This document shows, one piece after another, positions 8,237-16,670 of a stretch of 64,000 nucleotides of DNA. Source of the stretch: an uncultured Oscillospiraceae bacterium (lineage in GTDB: Bacteria; Bacillota; Clostridia; Oscillospirales; Ruminococcaceae); the NCBI GenBank assembly GCA_910584715.1, contig CAJUAN010000012.1, positions 15,328-79,327 of the forward strand, in the 5' to 3' direction. The translations under genes were made by a program, and so were the position numbers. The notes under the pieces were generated by a model, which saw only the letters and a list, made by a program, of their open reading frames with translations, was not told where the DNA came from and ran no database searches. Within the stretch, counting starts at the first letter, position 1; each line of letters starts with the position of its first letter.

Positions 8237-8260
8237 GTAGGGGACGGGTTCCCCGTCCCG
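8237..8260. repeat. GTAGGGGACGGG hairpin repeat, family B
   Basis: GTAGGGGACGGG, TTCC, then CCGTCCCG form a compact hairpin between pth and mfd. Related sequences lie at 11903-11976 and 44898-44920. There is no long U tract, so it is a dispersed repeat more than a proven terminator. Confidence 0.7.
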
Positions 8261-8300
8261 TTGTTTTGCGGACGGACATTAAGTCTGCCCCTGTAAAAAA

Positions 8301-8927
8301 TCAGGAATTGTATTTGTTCATGGCTTCGCTTGTTTTGTCCTTTACCATAAGCTCCAGCGAGGACACCGCTTTTTCCGTACCCTCCGCCATAAGCTTTTTC
8401 TCCTCGTCGTTAAAGCGGGACAGCACCCAGTCCGCAAGGTTGTAGTCCTTATGAGGCTTTGCTCCCACGCCTATTTTTATGCGGGGGAACGTGTCGAAGC
8501 CCGTCAGGTAGATAATGGATTTCATGCCGTTGTGACCGCCGTCCGAGCCTTTTCTGCGTATGCGTATATGAGAGGGCTCCAGGCTTATATCGTCAAAGCA
8601 TATTATAACCCTTTCGGGGGGGATTTTATAGAAATTCATGGCTTCAACTATGGCTTCGCCGCTGTTGTTCATAAAGGTGGTGGGTTTCATCAGCAGGCAG
8701 GTTGTGCCGTTCACCGCCGTTACTGCGGTCAGGGACTTGAAGCGTATTTTTTTCAGCTGCGTTCCGCATTTTTCCGCGAGCCTGTCGAGGGTCATAAAGC
8801 CCGCATTGTGGCGGGTATTTTCGTATTTTTCGCCGGGGTTCCCAAGTCCCGCTATTATATAGTCGGGCTGACCCGCGGGTTCGGGTTTTTCCTTGTTCAG
8901 CTGGTTGAAGATGTCGAAAATGCTCAT
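8301..8927 (-). CDS. pth: Peptidyl-tRNA hydrolase
   Basis: 208 residues. It releases peptidyl groups from prematurely dropped tRNA. Visible motifs are IAGLGNPGEKYENTRHNAGF (catalytic His in the TRHNAG segment), the Asn in KPTTFMNNSG, and DDISLEPSHIRIR with GSDGGHNGMKS. I start at the ATG at 8927 (MSIFDIF...) after GAAAGGA. The 34 extra upstream codons are Lys/Gln-rich and not family-like. About 20 residues still precede the usual start of the fold, a modest N-terminal extension. It is upstream of mfd on the same strand. Confidence 0.95.
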   Translation of the reverse strand: MSIFDIFNQLNKEKPEPAGQPDYIIAGLGNPGEKYENTRHNAGFMTLDRLAEKCGTQLKKIRFKSLTAVTAVNGTTCLLMKPTTFMNNSGEAIVEAMNFYKIPPERVIICFDDISLEPSHIRIRRKGSDGGHNGMKSIIYLTGFDTFPRIKIGVGAKPHKDYNLADWVLSRFNDEEKKLMAEGTEKAVSSLELMVKDKTSEAMNKYNS

Positions 8928-9061
8928 TTTGGTTTTCCTTTCGGGGGGATTTTTTTGTTTGTGTATTGACTTTCTTTGCCTCGGCGCGGTTTGGGGCGTG
9001 GGCTTTTCTTTTGCTTTGTCTTGATTCATTGTTCTGGGTATTTATAGTATGTGCGGATAAT

Positions 9062-9401
9062 GCGAGGGACAACCCTCCCGGGGAAAGGGGGAGGCGCTCT
9101 TGGAAGTCAAAGGGACGCTAAGCCGCCCTCCCCCTTTCCCCTTTCGGGTTTTCCCTCGCGCTCCTTTTCCCCTCGCCCCTTTCCCTCTCCCGGCTCACGC
9201 TATACGAAAAGACTAAACTTATCTGAGAACATTTAATTTTTTCAAAATTTTTATTATAACGTGATAGCGTAGCAGGGGTGGGAGAGGGTCAAAGAAAGAG
9301 GGAGCTCGAGGGGGAAAACCATAAGGGAGAGGGAGGGGGCGTGCGTGCGTCCCTTAATCCTGAGTGAGCCCCCTCCCTCTCCATTATGGTTGTCCCCCTC
9401 G
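9062..9401. repeat. Pair of ~100-bp palindromic elements in inverted orientation, family C
   Basis: The 640-base gap between pth and prs holds two related palindromes at 9062-9160 and 9307-9401. Each has arms of about 35 bp (GCGAGGGACAACC... and its complement) around a loop containing AAGGGACGC. The right copy is the reverse complement of the left. The segment between them carries a second set of imperfect inverted arms (CCCTCTCCC.GGCTCACGCTAT / ATAGCGTAGCAGGGGTGGGAGAGGG) around an AT-rich core. No coding sequence is evident. Confidence 0.8.
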
Positions 9402-9497
9402 TTCCTCACGCACAAACTCACAGCTACAAGAGCTTTAAATCAAGACAAAGCAAACCCAAAAGTCCCGCCCCAAAAACCGCAGCAGCTATAACACTTC

Positions 9498-9532
9498 CGG
9501 CACGTACCCCAATAAAAACGGAATACGTGCCG
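9498..9532 (-). terminator. Probable terminator of prs
   Basis: A perfect 9-bp stem (CGGCACGTA / TACGTGCCG) lies 34 bases after the prs stop in the minus direction. Its loop is T-rich, and an outer GCAGCAG / CTGCTGC pair surrounds it. There is no clean U run directly after the stem. Confidence 0.5.
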
Positions 9533-9565
9533 ATAAAAATATTCTGCTGCAAAAGGTATAAAATA

Positions 9566-10528
9566 TCAGGTGTTGAAAAGGGGAGAAACAGGCTTATCCG
9601 CGTAAATGCGCTGTATAGCCTGCGCGAAAACGGGAGCCACGGGGAGCACCGTTATCTTGTCAAGCTTCTTTTCCTCGGGGAGCGCGATAGTGTCAAGCAG
9701 AACAAGCTCCTTGATAACGCTGTCGCGGATACGGTCTATGGCGGGTCCCGACAGTACGCCGTGGGTCGCGCAGGCGTATACTTCTTTCGCGCCGCCTATG
9801 TCGAGGATAGCTTTCGCCGCGTTGCAGAGAGTTCCCGCGGTGTCTATCATGTCGTCCACAAGAATAACGCTTTTGCCGCTTACGTCGCCGATAATGTTCA
9901 TTACCTCGCATACGTTTGCTTTTTGACGGCGCTTGTCAACGATAGCAAAGGGTACTCCAAGCCGCTGGGCAAAGTTTCTTGCCCTTGTTACCGAGCCTAA
10001 GTCGGGGGACACTACCATAACGTCGTCCTTGCAGTCCTTGAACTTTTCCACAAAATAGGGGGCAAGGATAGGCACGCCGAGAAGATGATCCACGGGGATA
10101 TTGAAAAAGCCCTGTATCTGGGAGCAGTGCAGATCCATTGAAAGAACCCTGTCCGCGCCCGCTACGGAGATAAGATCGGCTACAAGCTTTGCGGAGATCG
10201 GGTCTCTTGCCTTTGCCTTTCTGTCCTGACGGGCGTACCCCATATAGGGTATTACCGCAGTAATGCGTCCCGCGGAGGCTCTCTTGAAAGCGTCGATCAT
10301 GATGAGAAGCTCCATAAGGTGGTCGTTTACGGGAGAGCTTGTGGACTGCACCACGAAAACATCCGAGCCGCGGACGCTCTCTTTAATGGAAACGCTCACC
10401 TCGCCGTCGGAAAACGTTACTACCTCGGATTCGCCCAGCGGGAGACCAAGCTCCTTCGCTATCTCCTCCGCGACCTTGGGGTTGGAGTTGGCTGTGAAAA
10501 TTTTGATATCCTTGCCGTGAAGATTCAT
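9566..10528 (-). CDS. prs: Ribose-phosphate pyrophosphokinase (PRPP synthase)
   Basis: 320 residues. It makes PRPP from ribose 5-phosphate and ATP for purine, pyrimidine, His, Trp and NAD synthesis. Key segments: IFTANSNPKVAEEIA, the flexible loop YARQDRKA, DLHCSQIQGFF (metal and ATP binding) and the PRPP loop VILVDDMIDTAGTL. The ATG at 10528, after GGGGAC, gives the standard class I length; an upstream start would add seven atypical residues. A palindromic repeat fills the region just upstream of the start. Confidence 0.97.
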   Translation of the reverse strand: MNLHGKDIKIFTANSNPKVAEEIAKELGLPLGESEVVTFSDGEVSVSIKESVRGSDVFVVQSTSSPVNDHLMELLIMIDAFKRASAGRITAVIPYMGYARQDRKAKARDPISAKLVADLISVAGADRVLSMDLHCSQIQGFFNIPVDHLLGVPILAPYFVEKFKDCKDDVMVVSPDLGSVTRARNFAQRLGVPFAIVDKRRQKANVCEVMNIIGDVSGKSVILVDDMIDTAGTLCNAAKAILDIGGAKEVYACATHGVLSGPAIDRIRDSVIKELVLLDTIALPEEKKLDKITVLPVAPVFAQAIQRIYADKPVSPLFNT

Positions 10529-10557
10529 TTTTGGAAGTCCCCTTTTCAAAATTGGTT

Positions 10558-10663
10558 TTACAGCGATTCCACGAAGAAAATGTACAAAAAATCAAGCAAA
10601 GGCTTGCGTGTATGAGTTTTGCGCAGATTTTTTGTTTACATTTTCAAGGTGGAATTGCTGTAA
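10558..10663. repeat. Palindromic element in the prs leader, family A
   Basis: The outer arms TTACAGCGATTCCAC / GTGGAATTGCTGTAA are a 14/15 match. The inner arms AAAATGTACAAAAAATC and GATTTTTTGTTTACATTTT also pair. It shares TCAAGCAAA and TTTTGCGCAGATTTTTTGT-like cores with the element at 2178-2343. It ends 30 bases before the prs start and so should be in its transcript or promoter. Confidence 0.65.
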
Positions 10664-10736
10664 GTGGATTTTTTACGCTGCTTTTATGTTATCCCGCACC
10701 GCTGTACGGCGCGGCGAATTATGTTCCCGAAAATTT

Positions 10737-11870
10737 TTATTTTTCTGTAAGACCCTTTTCAATCGCTGCGGCAGCTTCGGACAAGCCGTTAGACCGCATT
10801 TTTTCAAAAAGCTTTTCCGTGGTTTTGACTTCAAGTCCGACAAAGGTTCTTATTATTGACTTTACCGTCTCCGCGCCGAAAGCCTTGTACAGCTCGTAAA
10901 ACAACGCCGTGCCTTTGGTATGTACTCCCTTGGGACGGCTGCCGTCCGCGGTTTTTATTGGCGGCAGGTCGGGAGCTTTCGCCAGATATTCCCCGATCAT
11001 TGCGTCGAAAATATCGTTCTTGCCCCTGTCGAGACAGTACAAAAGCATAGACCATTCCGCAGTCGTCTCGTTAAGCCAGTCCTCCCAGCTCCAGGCGTCC
11101 GCGCCGGTGCACCATTCATGGGCAAGCTCATGGGCGTTTACGGTAACGGCTTCTTTTTCGTCGGTACCCGGGGAAATGCAGACGATAAGTCCGTCACGCT
11201 TATAGGCTCCTCCGCTTGGGAGCGCGGGGTATAGGCACGCCATTTCGGTATGCTTGCCGCAGTCCCTGTTGAAAAGCTCTTTTGTATAGTAGTCCAGAAC
11301 GTCCTCAAAAACATTTTTCGAGAACTCGGCGGCGCCGTCAAGAGAACCGTCGGCATAGTAAATGCTTATGTGCTTTCCCAACAAGGTTTTAAGCACGCTT
11401 TTTCTGTAAAGAATGAGGTTCATATCCCATTCGCCCGCGCTGTAACGCCACCGATCGCCGTCAAATTCGCCCTTTACAAGGAAGTAATCCCCGCAGCCGG
11501 TCAGCTCGGTGGATATGCTTACGGTCTGGGACAACTCGCAGGGCAGCCATACTCCGTATCGGTTAATCTCGATAATGTCCCCGGTAATGATGTTGTGCCA
11601 GCCGCTTATTTTTCCGCTGTAACAAATTTTCACTCTGTTAAAATTGCCGCCGCACTTTACGGAGTATTTTTTCACCTTAGCGCAGAAAAGCGGCTCGTAC
11701 TCGGCTTCAACGGTTATGGGTACGGGCTTTTCATCGCAGGCTATGCCGCTTACCTCAAGTCCGCTGTTAAGGATAAAGGAAAGCTCGGTAATGCTTTCGT
11801 CAAGGTCAATTTCCGCTTCCGAAAAAAGCTTTTCGCCCTTGAAACAGACATTAATTTTCATTTCGGACAT
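10737..11870 (-). CDS. M1-like (gluzincin) metallopeptidase
   Basis: 377 residues with no signal peptide. HELAHEW (about residue 243) gives two zinc ligands and the catalytic Glu; WLNETTAEW gives the third ligand, as in the WLNEG motif of M1 aminopeptidases. The spacing from HELAH to WLNE is two residues shorter than classical M1. The first ~200 residues look like a beta-rich N-terminal domain. The GAMEN substrate motif is not evident, so aminopeptidase specificity is uncertain. AAAGGA precedes the ATG. It lies downstream of glmU on the same strand, with a family B repeat between them. Confidence 0.8.
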   Translation of the reverse strand: MSEMKINVCFKGEKLFSEAEIDLDESITELSFILNSGLEVSGIACDEKPVPITVEAEYEPLFCAKVKKYSVKCGGNFNRVKICYSGKISGWHNIITGDIIEINRYGVWLPCELSQTVSISTELTGCGDYFLVKGEFDGDRWRYSAGEWDMNLILYRKSVLKTLLGKHISIYYADGSLDGAAEFSKNVFEDVLDYYTKELFNRDCGKHTEMACLYPALPSGGAYKRDGLIVCISPGTDEKEAVTVNAHELAHEWCTGADAWSWEDWLNETTAEWSMLLYCLDRGKNDIFDAMIGEYLAKAPDLPPIKTADGSRPKGVHTKGTALFYELYKAFGAETVKSIIRTFVGLEVKTTEKLFEKMRSNGLSEAAAAIEKGLTEK

Positions 11871-11902
11871 TTTTTCAATCCTTTCATTATTAAACGTCCT
11901 TT

Positions 11903-11976
11903 GTAGGGGACGGGTTTCCGTCCCGTGATTCCAATATATTTTTTTGTCCCGCGGGACGAGAGATCCGTCCCCTATA
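11903..11976. repeat. GTAGGGGACGGG hairpin repeat, compound copy of family B
   Basis: GTAGGGGACGGGTTTCCGTCCCG is followed by GTCCCGCGGGAC and ATCCGTCCCCTA. The outer TAGGGGACGG / CCGTCCCCTA arms are inverted, so the whole 74-base block can fold as one structure. It sits between glmU and the metallopeptidase gene. Confidence 0.65.
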
Positions 11977-11988
11977 AATTACGCGCGT

Positions 11989-13377
11989 TTATTTTTTGCC
12001 GTTCCGCTTTTTCAGCCGCCTGTCGCCGAAGCCCTCTTTAAAGTTCAGAGGCCCTCTTTCAATCGCCAGCGCGCCGTCGGGAACGTCCTCCGTCACGGTT
12101 GTGCCCGCCGCGGTGTAGGCGCTTCTGCCCACCTTTACGGGTGCCACAAGATTGGTATTGCAGCCGATAAAGGCGTTGTCCTCTATGGTAATGCGGTGCT
12201 TGTTCTCGCCGTCGTAGTTAACGGTTACAACTCCGCAGCCGAAATTAACGTTGGAGCCAACGTCGCTGTCCCCCACATATGTCAGGTGGGAAACGGAAGT
12301 CTTCTCACCGATAACCGAGTTCTTGACCTCCACAAAATCGCCTATCTTGACCCTTGCCATAATATGGCTGCCGGGTCTGATGTGTACGAAAGGACCTATC
12401 TTTGCGCCGTCGTCGATTTGGGACTGATACGCCTGGACGCTGTTAAGCGTTACGCCGTCCCCCACGGTGCAGTCCTCGATAAGACAGTTCGGGCCTATCA
12501 CGCAGTTTTCGCCGATAACGGTATTCCCCCGCAGGATAGTACCCTGCAAAATTTTTGTGCCGATACCTATTTTAACGTTCCTGCCGATAGAAACTCCGTC
12601 TGTGCAGAGGAACTCCACGCCGTCGGCCATGAGCCTTTCGATGACGGCTTTTCTCGCCGTGTCGTTCAACTTCAGCAGTCCCTTGCGGTCGTTGGCACCC
12701 ATTACAACGCTGCGGTTGGGGGACACGTACGCGTCCGCCCTATAGCCGTGATTTATAAGTATATAGACCGAATCGGTAAGGTAATATTCCCCTTGGGAAT
12801 TGTTTGGCTTTATCTCGTCCAGAGCTTCAAGGAGACGCTCCGTTTTGAACCAGTACGCCCCCGAATTTATCTCGCGGATAGCTTTCTGGTCGGCAGTCGC
12901 GTCTTTTTCCTCAACTATTCCGGTAACGCCGTTCGCGCCGCGGAGGATACGTCCGTAGCCCGTGGGGTCGCCGACCTCGGAAGTTATGATAGTAACGGCG
13001 TTTCCCTGTCTTGTGTGCTGCTCCAAAGCGGCGGTAATAGTACCGCTGTCGATAAAAGGAGCGTCTCCGCAGAGTATGAGCACGTTTCCGTCAAGCCGTT
13101 CCTTTAACCAGTCCACAGCCATCATAACAGCGTGACCGGTACCCATGCGCTGGGGCTGGAGGACGGTGGTGCAGCGGTCTCCCACATAGCTTTCGATGAC
13201 CTCGGCGCTGTAGCCTTTTACTACGCATATATCTTTAACGTCCGCGTCTTCGCAGGCGGTCATTACCCATTCCAGCATAGGCTCGCCCAGAACTTCGAAC
13301 ATGGGCTTGGGAAGCTCCGACTTCATACGTTTTCCCTGTCCTCCCGCCAGAATGACGGCGCAAGATGTGTTGCTCAT
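11989..13377 (-). CDS. glmU: Bifunctional GlmU: N-acetylglucosamine-1-P uridylyltransferase / GlcN-1-P acetyltransferase
   Basis: 462 residues, the usual length. It makes UDP-GlcNAc for peptidoglycan and wall polymers. The N-terminal pyrophosphorylase domain (~1-230) carries ILAGGQGKRMKSELPKPM and LILCGDAPF. The C-terminal left-handed beta-helix (~250-450) shows hexapeptide repeats (IGENCVIGPNCLI) and the acetyltransferase segment VNFGCGVVTVNYDG. AAAAGGGAG precedes the ATG. Unlike many Firmicutes, prs is not directly adjacent: the metallopeptidase gene lies between them on the same strand. Confidence 0.97.
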   Translation of the reverse strand: MSNTSCAVILAGGQGKRMKSELPKPMFEVLGEPMLEWVMTACEDADVKDICVVKGYSAEVIESYVGDRCTTVLQPQRMGTGHAVMMAVDWLKERLDGNVLILCGDAPFIDSGTITAALEQHTRQGNAVTIITSEVGDPTGYGRILRGANGVTGIVEEKDATADQKAIREINSGAYWFKTERLLEALDEIKPNNSQGEYYLTDSVYILINHGYRADAYVSPNRSVVMGANDRKGLLKLNDTARKAVIERLMADGVEFLCTDGVSIGRNVKIGIGTKILQGTILRGNTVIGENCVIGPNCLIEDCTVGDGVTLNSVQAYQSQIDDGAKIGPFVHIRPGSHIMARVKIGDFVEVKNSVIGEKTSVSHLTYVGDSDVGSNVNFGCGVVTVNYDGENKHRITIEDNAFIGCNTNLVAPVKVGRSAYTAAGTTVTEDVPDGALAIERGPLNFKEGFGDRRLKKRNGKK

Positions 13378-13867
13378 AAAAAAACTCCCTTTTGAATAAT
13401 TAATTGTATATAATTATAATGTGCGCCATTTGCGCCGCGTTACAGAAAAGCGGCATTATTACGTACACAAGTGAACGCAGCGGCTCAGATCCGCACTGTA
13501 TTTTAAATTTTTCTGTCCGCTTTCGATACAATAAACGCTCGCGCAGTGGTTGTTTTCCGCATAGCTTTTAACCGCCAAATATCAACTGTATACTATAACA
13601 TTATGCCATAAAATGAAACAATTTTCAAGAGGAAAGCAAGGTTTTCTGCGGGCTTTGGCTTTATTGTGCAAACTGCACAAAAAATGGCTCTTAAATTTCC
13701 TGCCAATCAGTATGGAAAATGGAAGGATTATCTGTTATAATATTATTATGGTCGTGCAAAAATGCAATGCCAAAAATTGGTACAAGCATTATCCCCCGTA
13801 CCGGTGCATACTACACACCGCATTACGCATTGTGCACGAATAAATTTTATTTTTGGAGGTAATACCA
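13378..13867. other. Non-coding 490-base region between divergent glmU and ppdK
   Basis: No coding sequence is supported. It holds a perfect 7-3-7 palindrome TTGTGCA-AAC-TGCACAA at 13664-13680, a further TTGTGCA at 13830-13836, and a TATAAT at 13736-13741 that is the likely ppdK -10. The matching -35 (TGGAAA) is poor, which suggests an activator-dependent or extended promoter. The palindrome is just upstream of it. Confidence 0.5.
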
Positions 13868-16498
13868 ATGGCAAAAAAATATTGTTATCTCTTCTCCGAG
13901 GGAAACGCAGACATGAGAGAGCTTTTGGGCGGTAAAGGCGCGAACCTTGCCGAAATGACCAACATCGGTCTCCCCGTTCCCCAGGGCTTCACTATTACTA
14001 CCGAGGCCTGCACTCAGTATTATGAGGACGGCAGAAAGATCAACGATGAGATATTCGCCGAGATCAACGAGTACATCGGCAAAATGGAAGGCATCACAGG
14101 CAAAAAATTCGGCGACAAGGAGAATCCTCTTCTCGTTTCCGTACGTTCCGGCGCAAGAGCTTCCATGCCCGGTATGATGGATACTATCCTGAACCTCGGT
14201 CTTAACGAGGACGTTGTTGAGGTTATGGCTAAACAGTCAAACAACCCCCGCTGGGCTTGGGACTGCTACAGAAGATTTATCCAGATGTATTCCGACGTTG
14301 TTATGGAGGTCGGCAAGAAATACTTTGAGCAGCTCATCGACGCTATGAAGGAAAAGAAGGGCGTTAAGCAGGACGTTGACCTTACAGCCGACGACCTAAA
14401 GGAGCTTGCAAACCAGTTCAAGGCAGAGTACAAGTCCAAGATCGGTCAGGATTTCCCCTCCGATCCCAAGGAGCAGCTCATGGGCGCTGTAAAGGCTGTT
14501 TTCCGTTCATGGGACAACCCCCGTGCTAACGTTTACCGCCGCGACAACGATATCCCCTACAGCTGGGGTACTGCCGTAAACGTACAGTCTATGGCGTTCG
14601 GCAACATGGGCGACGACTGCGGTACAGGCGTTGCGTTCACACGTGACCCCGCTACAGGCGCAAAGGGTCTGTTCGGCGAGTTCCTTACCAACGCGCAGGG
14701 CGAGGACGTTGTTGCGGGCGTTCGTACTCCTATGCACATCAACGAAATGGAGCAGAAGTTCCCCGAGGCATTCAAGCAGTTTACAGAGGTTTGCTCCACA
14801 CTTGAAAAGCACTACCGCGATATGCAGGACATGGAGTTCACAGTTGAGCACGGCAAGCTCTATATGCTCCAGACGCGTAACGGTAAGAGAACCGCTCAGG
14901 CTGCTCTTAAGATCGCATGCGACCTTGTTGACGAAGGCATGAGAACCGAGCAGGAAGCCGTTGCTATGATCGACCCCAGAAACCTCGACACGCTTCTCCA
15001 CCCCCAGTTCGACGCTGCCGCTCTTAAGGCTGCTACTCCCGTTGGAAAGGGTCTGGGCGCTTCTCCCGGAGCTGCCTGCGGTAAGATCGTATTCACAGCT
15101 GAGGACGCGGAGGCTTGGAAAGCAAAGGGTGAGAAAGTCGTTCTTGTACGTCTTGAAACCTCTCCCGAGGACATCACCGGTATGAAGGCTTCTCAGGGTA
15201 TCCTGACAGTACGCGGCGGTATGACCTCTCACGCTGCCGTTGTTGCAAGAGGCATGGGTACCTGCTGCGTATCCGGCTGCTCCGCTATCAATATGGACGA
15301 AGAGAACAAGAAGTTCGAGCTGGCTGGCAAGACCTACCGCGAGGGCGACTGGATCTCTATCGACGGTTCCACAGGTAATATTTACGACGGTCAGATCGCT
15401 ACCGTTGACGCTACTATAGCCGGCGAGTTCGGCAGAATTATGGCTTGGGCTGACAAGTACAGGAAGCTTAAAGTACGTACAAACGCCGACACTCCTAAGG
15501 ACGCTCAGAAGGCTCGTGAGCTTGGCGCAGAGGGTATCGGTCTCTGCCGTACTGAGCATATGTTCTTTGAGGCTGACCGTATCGCCGCATTCCGTGAGAT
15601 GATCTGCTCCGATACAGTTGAGGAGAGAGAAGCTGCTCTTGACAAGATCGAACCTATGCAGCAGGGCGACTTTGAGGCTCTTTACGAGGCTCTGGAAGGC
15701 AACCCCGTTACTATCCGTTTCCTCGATCCTCCTCTCCACGAATTCGTTCCCACAGAAGAGGCTGACATTGAGGCTCTTGCTAAGTCTCAGGGAAAATCCG
15801 TTGATACCATTAAGGCTATTATCGCTTCCCTCCACGAGTTCAACCCTATGATGGGTCACCGCGGATGCCGTCTTGCGGTAACATACCCCGAGATCGCTAA
15901 GATGCAGACAAAGGCTGTTATCAAGGCTGCTATCAACGTTAAGAAGAATCACCCCGACTGGAACATCGTACCCGAGATCATGATCCCGCTGGTTGGCGAG
16001 ATCAAGGAGCTTAAGTACGTTAAGGATATCGTTACAGCTACCGCTGACGAGGTTATCAAGAATGCGGGCGCTGACCTTAAGTACGAGGTTGGTACAATGA
16101 TCGAGATTCCCCGTGCCGCTCTTACAGCCGACGAGATCGCTAAGGAAGCCGAGTTCTTCTGCTTCGGTACAAACGACCTTACACAGATGACATTTGGTTT
16201 CTCCCGTGACGACGCGGGCAAGTTCCTTGACGCTTACTACGACGCTAAGATCTTTGAGAACGATCCGTTCGCTAAGCTCGACCAGACAGGCGTTGGTAAG
16301 CTTATGGAAATGGCTATCACAATGGGTAAAAAGGTACGTCCCGAAATGCACATCGGTATCTGCGGCGAGCACGGCGGCGATCCCACGTCCGTTGAGTTCT
16401 GCCACAAGCTTGGTATGACATATGTATCATGCTCGCCTTTCCGTGTGCCTATCGCAAGACTGGCTGCTGCTCAGGCTGCTATCAAGGACGAGAAGTAA
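13868..16498 (+). CDS. ppdK: Pyruvate, phosphate dikinase
   Basis: 876 residues. It interconverts pyruvate + ATP + Pi and PEP + AMP + PPi; in anaerobic Clostridia it often works in glycolysis. The N-terminal ATP-grasp domain begins with LLGGKGANLAEM. The phosphohistidine domain has GGMTSHAAVVARGMG (catalytic His ~455). The C-terminal PEP-binding TIM barrel includes GTNDLTQMTFGFSRDDAG and GICGEHGGDP (catalytic Cys). The ATG at 13868 follows TGGAGGTAA. Codon use is strongly biased to favoured codons (GTT, GCT, AAG), implying high expression. A terminator follows directly. Confidence 0.98.
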   Translation: MAKKYCYLFSEGNADMRELLGGKGANLAEMTNIGLPVPQGFTITTEACTQYYEDGRKINDEIFAEINEYIGKMEGITGKKFGDKENPLLVSVRSGARASMPGMMDTILNLGLNEDVVEVMAKQSNNPRWAWDCYRRFIQMYSDVVMEVGKKYFEQLIDAMKEKKGVKQDVDLTADDLKELANQFKAEYKSKIGQDFPSDPKEQLMGAVKAVFRSWDNPRANVYRRDNDIPYSWGTAVNVQSMAFGNMGDDCGTGVAFTRDPATGAKGLFGEFLTNAQGEDVVAGVRTPMHINEMEQKFPEAFKQFTEVCSTLEKHYRDMQDMEFTVEHGKLYMLQTRNGKRTAQAALKIACDLVDEGMRTEQEAVAMIDPRNLDTLLHPQFDAAALKAATPVGKGLGASPGAACGKIVFTAEDAEAWKAKGEKVVLVRLETSPEDITGMKASQGILTVRGGMTSHAAVVARGMGTCCVSGCSAINMDEENKKFELAGKTYREGDWISIDGSTGNIYDGQIATVDATIAGEFGRIMAWADKYRKLKVRTNADTPKDAQKARELGAEGIGLCRTEHMFFEADRIAAFREMICSDTVEEREAALDKIEPMQQGDFEALYEALEGNPVTIRFLDPPLHEFVPTEEADIEALAKSQGKSVDTIKAIIASLHEFNPMMGHRGCRLAVTYPEIAKMQTKAVIKAAINVKKNHPDWNIVPEIMIPLVGEIKELKYVKDIVTATADEVIKNAGADLKYEVGTMIEIPRAALTADEIAKEAEFFCFGTNDLTQMTFGFSRDDAGKFLDAYYDAKIFENDPFAKLDQTGVGKLMEMAITMGKKVRPEMHIGICGEHGGDPTSVEFCHKLGMTYVSCSPFRVPIARLAAAQAAIKDEK

Positions 16499-16525
16499 TT
16501 GTATTTTAAGTAAGTCTTTATATTA

Positions 16526-16565
16526 AAAAACGCTCCGTTTGCTTTTTTGCAGCCGGAGCGTTTTT
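16526..16565 (+). terminator. ppdK terminator
   Basis: AAAAACGCTCCG / CGGAGCGTTTTT, a 12-bp stem with T run, starts 28 bases after the ppdK stop codon. Confidence 0.9.
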
Positions 16566-16607
16566 ATATCTTAATTTCATACAAATTGCAAAAATAAAAG
16601 CTTTTCC

Positions 16608-16636
16608 TTGACTTTGCAGATCGTGAGTGATATACT
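16608..16636 (+). promoter_or_regulatory. Promoter of the APH-type kinase gene
   Basis: TTGACT and TATACT with a 17-base spacer, about 35 bases upstream of the ATG at 16671. Confidence 0.65.
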
Positions 16637-16670
16637 TTATTTCAAATAAAAAGGTAAGGAAGAAATAAAT

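Noticed and set aside
14507..16405. 632-codon open frame antisense to ppdK
   Set aside because: It mirrors the favoured-codon pattern of ppdK (its complement avoids stops), has no ribosome site, and its product is low-complexity Ser/Leu-rich without domains.
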